A DNA stretch of 64,000 nucleotides from Cricetomys ansorgei (taxonomy: Eukaryota > Chordata > Mammalia > Rodentia > Nesomyidae). The DNA lies in contig JAMJFZ010003746.1 of assembly GCA_026225945.1 (NCBI GenBank), positions 1,020,001-1,084,000 of the forward strand. Reading direction: 5' to 3'. Shown piece after piece: positions 63,001 to 64,000 of the stretch. The translations under genes were made by a program, and so were the position numbers. The notes under the pieces were generated by a model. That model was given only the letters and a program-made list of their open reading frames with translations, was not told where the DNA came from and ran no database searches. Within the stretch, counting starts at the first letter, position 1; each line of letters begins with the position of its first letter.

Positions 63001-63163
63001 TTAATTTGTTTTTTTTTTTAATTTTGTGATAGCTAACCTTATTTCCTCTTTCTTTAGTTGTTTTCAGAATAATGTAGAAATCCATGTTGCACATATCCAG
63101 AGTGGCCTGAGCCAGATGGGAAACTTACATGCCTTTGCGGCCAACAACACCAACAGAGACTGA
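16140..63163 (+). CDS. Lin9: LIN9, MuvB/DREAM complex subunit (15 coding exons, gene span)
   Basis: LIN9 is a nuclear scaffold of the MuvB core (with LIN37, LIN52, LIN54 and RBAP48). MuvB joins p130/E2F4 to repress cell-cycle genes in quiescence, and B-MYB/FOXM1 to activate G2/M genes. Joining the 15 exons listed separately gives 542 codons plus stop if exon 9 is counted at its expected 120 nt. In order: a basic N-terminal region (residues 1-105); the DIRP domain at about 107-210, including a KWCIYEWFYSNID stretch; a Tudor-like segment at about 228-275; a proline-rich linker in exons 9-10; a helical/coiled-coil stretch at about 347-420 that in known structures contacts LIN52 and B-MYB; and a C-terminal helical region ending NNTNRD. 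All junctions are GT-AG. The one defect is in exon 9 (net +2 nt). The family assignment rests on residue-by-residue recognition of LIN9 and I consider it secure. Confidence 0.97.
17107..17268 (+). repeat. B1 SINE
   Basis: GAGTTCGAGGCCAGCCTGGA and CAGGGCTACGCAGAGAAACC. A short 3' B1 fragment follows at 17340-17400. Confidence 0.88.
17985..18215. repeat. Intronic repeat pair, copy A
   Basis: GTGCGGTTACACATTCGTTG, TCTGATTATTTGG, GTGATGGCTAATTTTGCTAG and AGCTTGATTGGATTGAGAAA are shared in order with 19957-20490, 2 kb downstream. Probably an LTR-type repeat; family not recognised. Confidence 0.6.
18672..18840. repeat. (AT)n microsatellite and AT/GT-rich flank
   Basis: About 20 AT units at 18672-18712, then degenerate ATAC/ATAT repeats. 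Confidence 0.95.
19470..19660 (+). repeat. L2-like fragment
   Basis: CTTGGGGTCTTTGCCTATGC then TGTTTTTTAGG resembles the L2 block of the form CTTTGCACTTGCTGTT. Confidence 0.4.
19690..19897 (-). repeat. B2 SINE
   Basis: GTGGAGTTACAGGCATTTAT, GAACCAAACTCCAGTCCTCT, CTTCTGAGCCATCTCTCC. Confidence 0.93.
19957..20490. repeat. Intronic repeat pair, copy B (longer)
   Basis: Matches copy A for about 200 bp and continues with ATTAGATCATGAGGCTCTGA, an AATAAA at about 20424 and TGTCACAGTAATTAGAAATA. The tail resembles rodent MaLR/LTR ends. Confidence 0.6.
20735..20935 (+). repeat. L2-like 3' fragment
   Basis: GCATTCAGTAAATACCGGTT then GAATGTTGAATAAATG is the classic L2 terminus. Confidence 0.65.
21010..21205 (+). 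repeat. MIR
   Basis: TCCTAAGCACTTTTGCTTAT, CCCCATTTTACAAATGAAGA and GGCAGAGCCAAGATCTAAAC in MIR order. Confidence 0.75.
21228..21420 (-). repeat. B2 SINE
   Basis: TATGGGCTGCCCAACCCAGG then TATGGGAACTGAAC, GCTGTGGAGCCATCTCTCC. Confidence 0.85.
21550..21755 (+). repeat. L2-like fragment
   Basis: AACAGAAGCTCCAGAAGAGC then AGGGACTTTGGCTTATT matches the L2 AGGGCAGGGACTTTG block. Confidence 0.55.
22000..22650. other. Intron 1, no recognised feature
   Basis: AT-rich with pyrimidine runs; no repeat or open frame of interest seen. Confidence 0.45.
22655..22762 (-). repeat. B1-type SINE (diverged)
   Basis: TCTCGTGTGCTGGGATTACA then GACATGAGCTACCATGCC. Confidence 0.6.
23001..23033 (+). CDS. Lin9: LIN9 coding exon 2 (33-nt microexon)
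   Basis: Acceptor TTAATTTCAG ends at 23000 and donor GTAAGAA begins at 23034. It completes the split serine codon and encodes SSAKALVSLK, leaving one base for exon 3. Length is 33 nt, so inclusion or skipping keeps the frame (both junctions split the codon after base 1). The residues match the N-terminal region of mammalian LIN9. Confidence 0.95.
23378..23440 (+). repeat. ID-type SINE
   Basis: AAGCTGGGGATATAGCTCAA then TTGTAGAGTTTTTGCC. A partial minus-strand B1 lies just before it at 23280-23335. Confidence 0.65.
23520..23668 (-). repeat. B1 SINE
   Basis: TCGAGACAGGGTTTCTCTGG to TAAAGGTGTGCGCCACCACC. First of a run of four minus-strand B1-type copies. Confidence 0.95.
23925..24345 (-). repeat. 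Three consecutive minus-strand B1-type SINEs
   Basis: Units at about 23925-24050 (GACAGGGTTTCTCTGTTGTA), 24060-24190 (GAAACAGGGTCTCACTAGAT) and 24215-24345 (GAGACAGGATCTAATGTCGC), progressively more diverged from the B1 consensus. Confidence 0.8.
24419..24471. repeat. (AT)n microsatellite
   Basis: Two AT runs separated by TATTATA, about 52 bp in total. Confidence 0.95.
24823..24970 (+). repeat. B1-type SINE (diverged)
   Basis: CAGTCCCAGCTCTTGGGAAG, TGAATTCCAGGCCACCCAGG, ATGTCTCAGAAAACAAAAGC. Confidence 0.7.
25255..25445 (+). repeat. B2 SINE
   Basis: GCTCAGTGGTTGAGAGCACT, CCCCGGTTCAATTCCCAGCA and an AATAAAAAGCATTTAAAG tail. Confidence 0.92.
25446..25632 (-). repeat. B2-type SINE (reverse)
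   Basis: GTGCTCTTCTTACCTTAAGC then CATCTCTCCGACCTG end; abuts the previous B2 in opposite orientation, about 160 bp before exon 3. Confidence 0.65.
25792..25886 (+). CDS. Lin9: LIN9 coding exon 3
   Basis: Acceptor ATTCATTACAG ends at 25791; donor GTAAGGAG begins at 25887. The 95 nt finish a glutamate codon and encode residues about 22-53, including SLSNTWNEKY and KTPVWKGRN, and end in phase 0 with ...AVEM. The short stretch NAGPAVEM differs from what I recall in human (NTSSAVEM) in a poorly conserved spot. Confidence 0.96.
26140..26255 (-). repeat. B1 SINE (3' truncated)
   Basis: CTAGACAGTCTCAATATGTA, CTAGAACTCACTGTGTAGAC, TCACAGAGATCTGCCTACCT. Confidence 0.8.
26775..26879 (+). CDS. Lin9: LIN9 coding exon 4
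   Basis: Acceptor TTCTACCATAG ends at 26774 and donor GTATGTGT begins at 26880. The 105 nt encode 35 residues (54-88) starting PFRNSKRSRLFSDEDDRQ and ending AMIPQ, phase 0 at both ends. The segment is a basic/acidic linker ahead of the DIRP domain. A second AG at 26781-26782, inside the exon, was rejected as the acceptor because it would remove conserved PFR residues and break the frame. Confidence 0.96.
27265..27340 (-). repeat. ID-type SINE
   Basis: GATCAAACTAGGGTTTTACA then TACGCTAAGCTGGTATTCTA. Confidence 0.55.
27378..27530 (+). repeat. B4-like SINE
   Basis: TCTTGCCACCAAGCCAGATA, ACCTGAGTTCTGTCACCAG, CA-rich tail. Confidence 0.65.
27800..27935 (-). repeat. B1-type SINE
   Basis: CAGACTGGCCTTGAACTCCA and TGGCATTACAGGTGTGTACC. 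Confidence 0.65.
28560..28815 (+). repeat. MIR, nearly full length
   Basis: CAACATTTATTGAATGTTGA, GTATCAGGTGCTGTTCTAAG, GCAGATGAACAGATAAGTGG and GGTCACAGAGCTAGTAAGTG follow MIR order over about 250 bp. Confidence 0.85.
28903..28980 (+). repeat. ID-type SINE
   Basis: GACTAGAGCGTAGTTCAATG and GGCCCTGAGTTGGATCCCCA. Confidence 0.75.
29345..29735 (+). repeat. B1 followed by a B2/B4-like SINE
   Basis: B1 at 29345-29492 (TGGACATGGTGGCACACACC to GAGAAACCCCATCTTGAG); the second unit starts GCCGGTGAGATGGCTCAGCA at about 29535 and ends in a CACACATGCAC-rich tail. Confidence 0.88.
30155..31400. repeat. SINE cluster in intron 4
   Basis: B1-type plus copies at about 30155-30305, 30505-30632 and 30657-30735; B4-like minus at 30745-30895 (GAACAACTTGCAGGAATGGG); B4-like plus at 30935-31175 (CTTAATGGTTAAAGTGCTTG); B1-type minus at 31310-31400 (GACAGGGTCTCACTATGTAA). 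Confidence 0.7.
32064..32215 (-). repeat. (TG)n microsatellite joined to a B4-like SINE
   Basis: About 18 TG units at 32064-32101, then CAACTTGTGAGAGTCAACTC, CATCAGGCTTAGCATCAAGT and TTACCTATTGAGCCACATTG. Confidence 0.8.
32392..32525 (+). CDS. Lin9: LIN9 coding exon 5 (start of DIRP domain)
   Basis: A strong polypyrimidine tract and TTTAATATAG precede 32392; the donor GTATGTAT begins at 32526. It encodes residues 89-132 plus two bases. The stretch IGFRLRNLLKLPKAHKW followed by CIYEWFYSNID opens the DIRP domain, the signature of the LIN9/Mip130/ALWAYS EARLY family. I know this region mainly as a family marker and MuvB scaffold segment. Confidence 0.97.
32620..33080 (-). repeat. B2 then B1-type SINE, minus strand
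   Basis: B2 at 32620-32835 (GTGTAGGCGCCCACAGAAGT, CTGCAAGAGCAATAAATGCT); B1-type at 32870-33080 (TAGACAGGCTGGAGATCTGT). Starts about 95 bp after exon 5. Confidence 0.8.
33081..34030. other. Intron 5, SINE-free stretch
   Basis: About 950 bp with no SINE and no family I recognise, unusual in this window. The 69-codon open frame at 33424-33633 has no clear family. Confidence 0.45.
34032..34200 (-). repeat. B1-type SINE
   Basis: TTTTTTGAGGCAGCGTTTCA, CTTCCAAGTGCTGGAATTAA; ends about 80 bp before exon 6. Confidence 0.75.
34283..34408 (+). CDS. Lin9: LIN9 coding exon 6 (DIRP domain)
   Basis: Acceptor TCTATTTTACAG ends at 34282 and donor GTAAAAGA begins at 34409. The 126 nt complete a lysine codon and encode PLFEGDNDFCVCLKESFPNL followed by the basic run TRKLTRVEWGKIRRLMGKPR, the most conserved block of the DIRP domain. 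The last two bases form a split arginine codon finished by exon 7. Confidence 0.97.
34498..34650 (-). repeat. B1 SINE
   Basis: TGCCTGGAACTCACTGTCGA and CATACAGAGATCCATCTGCC; starts 90 bp after exon 6. Confidence 0.85.
34960..35415 (-). repeat. B1-type, ID-type and B4/B2-like SINEs
   Basis: B1-type 34960-35090 (TATACCAGGCTGGCCTCAGA); ID-like 35095-35172 (GCAGTGCTGGAGATCAAATC); B4/B2-like 35240-35415 ending CTTGCTGAGCCATTTCATCA. Confidence 0.65.
35583..37005 (+). repeat. Run of four plus-strand B2/B4-type SINEs and a B1
   Basis: Units near 35583 (GGGACTGCAGAGATGGTTCA), 35797 (GGCCAACGAGATGGCTCAGC), 36168 (GGGGCTGGAGCCAATACTGG) and 36661 (GGGTTGGAGAGATGGCTCAG), each with an A-rich end, then a B1 fragment at 36903-37005. 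Same-orientation copies about 200-500 bp apart. Confidence 0.85.
37255..38000 (-). repeat. B2, T run, B4-like fragments and B1, minus strand
   Basis: B2 at 37255-37440 (ATTTTGCCTACCTGTATATC to GACCTCTGAGCCAACTCTC), poly-T at 37442-37463, B4-like pieces flanking a B1 at 37690-37815 (TCACAGAAATTGACCTGCCT). Ends about 120 bp before exon 7. Confidence 0.8.
38123..38280 (+). CDS. Lin9: LIN9 coding exon 7 (end of DIRP, helical linker)
   Basis: Acceptor AATTTATTCTAG ends at 38122; donor GTAAGTG begins at 38281. The 158 nt encode residues about 175-227: CSSAFFEEERSALKQKRQKI, then LLQQRKVADVSQFKDLPDEI, then PLPLVIGTKVT. The first part is strongly helical and charged and closes the DIRP region; the last part leads into the Tudor-like segment. 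The exon ends with one base of a split alanine codon. Confidence 0.97.
38444..39045 (+). repeat. B2, two B1-type units, ID
   Basis: B2 38444-38640 (GGCTGGAGAGATGGCTCAGT); diverged B1 38698-38800; B1 38805-38950 (GGCAGAGGCAGGTGGATCTC); ID-type 38975-39045 (GGGCTAGGGTTGTAGCTTAT). Confidence 0.85.
39310..40055. repeat. B1, ID and B2 SINEs
   Basis: B1-type plus 39412-39525; ID-type plus 39640-39705 (GTGGCTAGGGCTGTAACTTT); B1 plus 39712-39840; B2 minus 39865-40055 (CCACTGAGCCATCTCTCCAG). Confidence 0.8.
40385..40532 (-). repeat. B2 SINE fragment
   Basis: GAGGGCATCAGATCCTCTAA, TGGGTGCTGGGAACCAAACC, TTAGCCGTTGAGCCATCTCA. Confidence 0.8.
40540..42140. other. Intron 7, mostly repeat-poor
   Basis: Apart from a minus-strand B1 at about 41025-41112 (TTTTGAGACAAGGCTTGCTG), no SINE is seen for 1.6 kb. 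41450-42110 may be an old degenerate transposon. Open frames at 40823-41101 (-) and 41167-41388 (+) do not match a family I know. Confidence 0.4.
42147..42650 (+). repeat. ID-type SINE and two B1-type SINEs
   Basis: ID 42147-42218 (GGCTGGAGATGCAGTTCAGT); B1-type 42228-42350; B1 42520-42650 (GCACACGCCTTTAATCCCAG), about 215 bp before exon 8. Confidence 0.82.
42866..42999 (+). CDS. Lin9: LIN9 coding exon 8 (Tudor-like segment)
   Basis: Acceptor TTTCTTTTCTAG ends at 42865; donor GTAAGTAAT begins at 43000. The 134 nt encode residues 228-272, with RLRGTHDGLFTGQIDAVD and NATYRVTFDRTGLGTHTIPD, ending YEVL in phase 0. The alternating beta-type pattern resembles a Tudor-like fold; that fold assignment is inference from family knowledge. 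Confidence 0.96.
43405..43940. repeat. B4-like (-), MIR (+) and ID (+) in intron 8
   Basis: B4-like 43405-43575 after a (TG)n run; MIR-like 43585-43705 (GAGACTAGAATCTGGATCTT); ID 43880-43940 (GTGGGGATGTAGCTCAGTGG), about 120 bp before exon 9. Confidence 0.7.
44061..44182 (+). CDS. Lin9: LIN9 coding exon 9, frame disrupted in this sequence
   Basis: Acceptor TTTTCCCCAAAG ends at 44060; donor GTAAGTAA begins at 44183. It opens correctly as SNEPHETMPIAAF, but the conserved continuation GQKQRPS is then in another frame because the T run at 44097-44100 has four T where three are expected. Further on there is an extra TC near 44119-44122 and one T too few in the T run at 44126-44131. Net length is 122 nt instead of the 120 needed for 40 codons. 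Read straight through, frame 0 meets TGA at 44133-44135. The end (RLHYTPPLQSPIT) is readable only in a shifted frame. Both junctions are phase 0, so skipping the exon would keep the frame. Consensus error and true lesion are both possible. Confidence 0.9.
44454..44555 (+). CDS. Lin9: LIN9 coding exon 10
   Basis: Acceptor CTGTCCCATAG ends at 44453; donor GTAAGTTG begins at 44556. The 102 nt encode 34 residues, DSDPLLGQSPWRSRISGSDT followed by ETLGGFPVEFLIQV, phase 0 at both ends. The serine/threonine-proline content suits phosphoregulation, which is inference. The intron before it is only 271 bp, the shortest in the gene. Confidence 0.96.
44920..45405 (-). repeat. B1 and B2 SINEs
   Basis: B1 44920-45062 (AGAGACAGGGCTCACTATGT); B2 45240-45405 (GCTGAGCCATCTCTCCAGCC). 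An ORF across the B2 is a SINE artefact. Confidence 0.88.
45552..45705 (+). repeat. B1 SINE
   Basis: GCTGGACAGTGGTGGCACAC to GAGAAACCCTGTCTTGAAAC, then a C run. Confidence 0.95.
45706..46798. other. Intron 10, mostly unassigned
   Basis: 45720-46200 has old L1-like phrases (CATATGGTATTGGACAAACA). No gene is seen. Confidence 0.35.
46799..46835. repeat. (CA)n microsatellite
   Basis: About 18 CA units. Confidence 0.95.
46840..47640 (+). repeat. Old L1 3'-region fragment
   Basis: TTTTAGCACTGAATAGTAGT, GTCCATTCACTTACTAAAAA, TTGATTGCTTCCACGTTTTA and GATAAGTTGGTAATGGGACC are typical of old L1 3' regions; the left boundary is uncertain. Confidence 0.55.
47715..47895 (-). repeat. B1-type and ID-type SINE remnants
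   Basis: GGGACCACATGTACCCTAGC then GATGCTGGGGATTTAACCAG. Confidence 0.55.
48002..48620 (+). repeat. B2 then two B1-type SINEs
   Basis: B2 48002-48205 (GTCTAGAGAGATGGCTCAGT); B1 48246-48405 (GCTGGGCAGTGGTGCACGTC) with a poly-A tail; B1-type 48472-48620. Confidence 0.88.
48621..49510. other. Intron 10, SINE-free stretch
   Basis: About 890 bp without recognised repeats. A perfect 14-bp inverted repeat lies near 49313-49342: the arms TATACTTCTAGAGC and GCTCTAGAAGTATA-type sequence around CTGACT. Confidence 0.4.
49515..50120. repeat. B4-like SINE, then a B4-like SINE split by a B1
   Basis: B4-like minus 49515-49672; a second at about 49815-49870 and 50030-50120, interrupted by a plus-strand B1 at 49873-50015 (GATGTAGTGGTGCACACCTT). 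Confidence 0.7.
50178..50285 (-). repeat. B1-type SINE (diverged)
   Basis: GTAGACTAGGCTGGCCTGGA then ACTTGCTATGTAGTCTC. Confidence 0.6.
50467..50547 (+). CDS. Lin9: LIN9 coding exon 11 (start of helical MYB/LIN52-binding region)
   Basis: Acceptor TTTTTGTCTACAG ends at 50466; donor GTAAGGAT begins at 50548. The 81 nt encode 27 residues, TKLSKILMIKKEHIKKLREM then NTEAEKL, an amphipathic charged helix. In known MuvB work this part of LIN9 pairs with LIN52 and forms the B-MYB docking site. Phase 0 at both ends. Confidence 0.96.
50682..50825 (-). repeat. B1 SINE
   Basis: GAGACATTCTTGCTGTGTTT and GGACTACAAGCATGTGCCAC. Confidence 0.8.
51000..51720. repeat. B2(-), B1(+), B1(-), B2(+) cluster
   Basis: B2 minus 51000-51200; B1 plus 51232-51350 (GCCAGGCAGTGGTGGCACAT); B1 minus fragment 51385-51485; B2 plus 51530-51720 (GACTGGAGAGATAGCTCAGT). 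Confidence 0.87.
51796..51838. repeat. (GGGT/GGAT)n short tandem repeat
   Basis: GTGGGTGGGTGGGTGGATGG and related units; open frames here (WVGGWMDG-type) are artefacts. Confidence 0.9.
52253..52402 (-). repeat. B1 SINE, little diverged
   Basis: TTTCAAGACAGGGTTTCTCT, GTTGTAACTCTGGCTGTCCT, TTAAAGGTGTGCACCACCAC. Carries the GTTGTAAC variant. Confidence 0.95.
52555..52875 (-). repeat. B4/B2-like SINE remnants
   Basis: GCAGGTGCATATTTGTGCAC, TTTGGAGATCGGAGTTCAAT, TTTACTAAGTGAGCCATCTT. Confidence 0.55.
53044..53225 (+). repeat. B2 SINE
   Basis: GGGCTAGAGAGACTGCTCAA, GGATTTGATTCCTAGCACCT, CACACACATGATACACAGAC. Confidence 0.92.
53226..53670. other. Intron 11, unassigned
   Basis: No SINE recognised. 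The region has a CAGTAGCAGAGCAACTGAAG then ACCGTTGCCACTGAAG stretch with loose internal repetition. A minus-strand open frame over it has no family resemblance. Confidence 0.35.
53673..53885 (+). repeat. B1 SINE with (GGAA)n purine tail
   Basis: B1 53673-53800 (AGCCGGGCAGTGGTGCACAC), then GAAAGGAGGAAGGGAAGGAG-type repeats to 53885. Confidence 0.92.
54530..54680 (+). repeat. B1-type SINE (diverged)
   Basis: CATTGCAAATCCCAGGCCAG then CCTGGTTTATATAATGAG, followed by an A-rich tail. Confidence 0.65.
54840..55430 (+). repeat. Old L1 3'-region with an ID remnant
   Basis: TAACTGAATC-like phrase AACTGAATCATACAGTCTGT, TATCCATTCATCTGTAGATG then AGCACTTGGATT, split near 55165-55225 by an ID-like minus fragment (AATCCAGGGCCTTGCACTTA). 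Confidence 0.6.
55528..55765. repeat. B1 (+) and ID (-) SINEs
   Basis: B1 55528-55668 (GCCAGGCATGATAGCACATG); ID-type 55690-55765 (GGGGATTGAACCCAGGTTCT). Confidence 0.82.
56185..56503. repeat. Rodent medium-reiteration repeat, copy 3 of 3
   Basis: TAGTACTTTTCTGTTATGTG, AACATGACCAAGATAACTTA, GGCTGGAGCAGGAAGCCGAG, AGAGCTCACATGCTCAACCA and ACATTCTCATTCAAACTACT align with the copies at 4258 and 9296. The longest uninterrupted copy. Confidence 0.7.
56870..57225 (+). repeat. B1 then B2 SINE
   Basis: B1 56870-57030 (TCTGGGCGGTGGTGGCGCAC, GTTACAACAGAGAAACCCTG variant); B2 57042-57225 (GACTAGAGAGGGCTGAGTGG). Confidence 0.95.
57447..57572 (+). CDS. Lin9: LIN9 coding exon 12 (coiled coil)
   Basis: A long T run and TTCTTAG precede 57447; donor GTAAGTGA begins at 57573. 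The 126 nt encode KSYSMPIGIEFQRRYATIVL then ELEQLNKDLNKVLHKVQQYC then YE. The heptad-like spacing of L, I and V supports a coiled coil continuing from exon 11. Phase 0 at both ends. Confidence 0.97.
57600..57750 (-). repeat. B1 SINE
   Basis: TTTTTAAGACAGGGACTTAC, GAACTCACGGAGATCCACCT; starts about 30 bp after exon 12. Confidence 0.9.
58035..58930 (-). repeat. B1-type and two B2 SINEs, minus strand
   Basis: B1-like remnants at 58120-58220 and 58330-58445; B2 at 58510-58705 (CTGCAAGAACAACAAATGTA, ACCATCTCTCCAGTCTC) and 58715-58930 (TTTTGCCTGCATGTACTTAT, CTGGAGTTACAGGTGGTTAT). Confidence 0.82.
58931..59999. other. Intron 12, mostly unassigned
   Basis: Only a minus-strand B1-type unit at 59460-59572 (GCTCAGGCTGGCCTTGAACT) is clear. 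An ID-like trace is at 59400-59455. Confidence 0.45.
60000..60355. repeat. B2 (+) then B1 (-) SINE
   Basis: B2 60000-60175 (GGGGCTGTAGTGATGACTCA); B1 60210-60355 (TTTTTGAGACAAGGTTTCTC to AAGGTGTGCACCACTACTGC), little diverged. Confidence 0.9.
60576..61305. other. Intron 12, no recognised repeat
   Basis: About 730 bp without a SINE I can name; overlapping open frames on both strands at 60650-60980 do not resemble a known family. Confidence 0.4.
61310..61805 (+). repeat. Two tRNA-derived SINEs (B4-like and B2)
   Basis: 61310-61570 (GGGCTGAGGAGATGACTCAG, TGATGACTTACGTTCAGATC); B2 61590-61805 (GGCCTGGAGACAGCTCAGTG) with a CA-rich tail. Confidence 0.8.
62071..62250 (+). CDS. Lin9: LIN9 coding exon 13
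   Basis: Acceptor CCGTGTTCAG ends at 62070 (a rather weak pyrimidine tract); donor GTAAATTT begins at 62251. The 180 nt encode 60 residues from LAPDQGLQPADQPTDMRRRC through EEEAQEIVRQ to LTAILLQIK. Phase 0 at both ends. The repeat-free flank on the left (61810-62070) contrasts with the SINE-rich remainder of the intron. Confidence 0.96.
62369..62466 (+). CDS. Lin9: LIN9 coding exon 14
   Basis: Acceptor TTTTTCCCTGTAG ends at 62368; donor GTAATTCA begins at 62467. The 98 nt encode CLAEGGDLNSFEFKSLTDSL then NDIKNTIDASNI plus two bases of a split serine codon. The preceding intron is only 118 bp, so exons 13 and 14 form a tight pair. Confidence 0.96.
62655..62960 (+). repeat. Two B2/B4-like SINEs between exons 14 and 15
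   Basis: 62655-62805 (AGGAGATAGCTCAGGCAGGT) and 62815-62960 (GACTGTCATGATGGCTCAGT). Confidence 0.75.
62961..63020. repeat. (TAA)n microsatellite and T run before exon 15
   Basis: About 13 TAA units to 63000, then a T run within the polypyrimidine region of the exon 15 acceptor (AG at 63056-63057). Confidence 0.95.
63058..63163 (+). CDS. Lin9: LIN9 terminal coding exon 15
   Basis: Acceptor TCTTTCTTTAG ends at 63057. The exon completes serine and encodes CFQNNVEIHVAHIQSGLSQM then GNLHAFAANNTNRD, followed by TGA at 63161-63163. The C-terminus is the one known for vertebrate LIN9. The exon continues as 3' UTR to the window edge. A TAA microsatellite ends about 57 bp before the acceptor. Confidence 0.97.
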
Positions 63164-64000
63164 GCACAGGAGGCCTGATCCCCAACTGCACAAGACCTTG
63201 GTCCGAGGAATCCTGTTCCTTAACCTAAGCTCCCAATACCAGATAACCTATCTGCTGGAAAACAAGGGAACTGCACATCTCCAGTACGGCTTTTTAATAC
63301 GTGTACTGCTTCTTAAACCAGCATTGTGCTGACCAGCGTTTATTTATTGTTCTTTTATTATCCAGATGCAGTAGTGTTGCTTATATTTCATGTTTATCAG
63401 CAAGCATTTTTAATCTGAAACTATCTGAACACACTGTTTCTTGGAGGAACATGCGCACCATTTTTTACAAATGCATGAATTCTGCTCAGCACATGCAGAC
63501 GGCTCCTGTGACAGAATGTGAAGCAGCATGGCCTGTCCGTGCATGACGGTGGGAACCCTGTCTGAAGTCGGCACTCCAGTGGATTTGGTTGATCGCTGTA
63601 TCTCAGGCTTCAGAAGACATGCCGTGAGCGTGGGAAGTCCTAGTCTTAAGGAAGCCACTGGAATATGGATGGGAAGCATGGACCTACGCATACGTTACAT
63701 GTACTGACAGTGTGACATGGTTCTGTAGATCAATTTATAATAATATTTTAATTTATCATAATTTATAAAAGCTTTGTTGTTTATCAGTAGAAGAAAATGA
63801 AGGAGCAGGAAGAACTGTACTGTGGAGTGCTGGATTTCAGCGAGTGGACCTGACATGCCTTTCCATGATTCAGGGCAAAAAGTGCTATTGTTAGATTTAT
63901 TTTAAAAAGACTGATAACACACTATTTTCATATTTTTTGTTTATTTGCACAACTTTAAACCAGATTACTGGTTAAAATCCAACAGTACACAATTTATAAA
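63164..64000 (+). other. Lin9: LIN9 3' UTR, incomplete at window edge
   Basis: Everything after the stop codon appears to be untranslated terminal exon. I see no AATAAA or ATTAAA polyadenylation hexamer in these 837 bases, so the cleavage site probably lies beyond the window. The stretch is free of recognisable SINEs, unlike the introns, and turns AT-rich toward its end, with ATTTATT-type elements near 63340 and 63893 that could affect mRNA stability (inference). Confidence 0.75.

Overview
This is mammalian genomic DNA from a rodent, most likely a muroid (mouse, rat, hamster or vole group). The evidence is dense B1 (7SL-derived), B2/B4-like and ID (tRNA-derived) SINEs, older MIR, L2 and L1 remnants, CpG depletion outside one island, and a single spliced gene with GT-AG introns. 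I cannot fix the species from sequence alone. There are no bacterial genes, operons or CRISPR arrays.

The only protein-coding gene I can support is LIN9, on the plus strand. LIN9 is a scaffold subunit of the MuvB core of the DREAM and MYB-MuvB cell-cycle transcription complexes. I traced 15 coding exons by translating across GT-AG junctions, from the start codon at 16140 (or an in-frame upstream ATG at 16092) to the stop at 63161-63163. Apart from exon 9, the pieces join in phase into a protein of 542 residues, the length I know for human LIN9. The promoter lies in a CpG island at about 15440-16780. The 3' UTR runs off the right edge of the window.

Layout: 1-15440 is gene-free intergenic DNA made of SINEs, L1/L2/MIR fragments and LTR remnants, including three same-orientation copies of one LTR-like repeat. 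15440-16780 is the CpG island with exon 1. 16171-63057 holds 14 introns crowded with SINEs around exons of 33-180 bp. 63058-64000 is the terminal exon.

Most notable points: (1) exon 9 carries small indels relative to the conserved LIN9 reading frame and hits a premature stop in this sequence, which is either a consensus error or a real lesion; (2) the three LTR-like copies keep two hairpins bracketing an AATAAA signal, with compensatory base-pair changes between copies; (3) the LIN9 start region contains CHR-type motifs, the kind of site its own complex binds, and a YY1-like motif on the start codon; (4) a three-level nested insertion at 4.1-5.1 kb can be read from its target-site duplications. 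I found no convincing new molecular system; it is an ordinary, repeat-rich mammalian locus with these points of interest.
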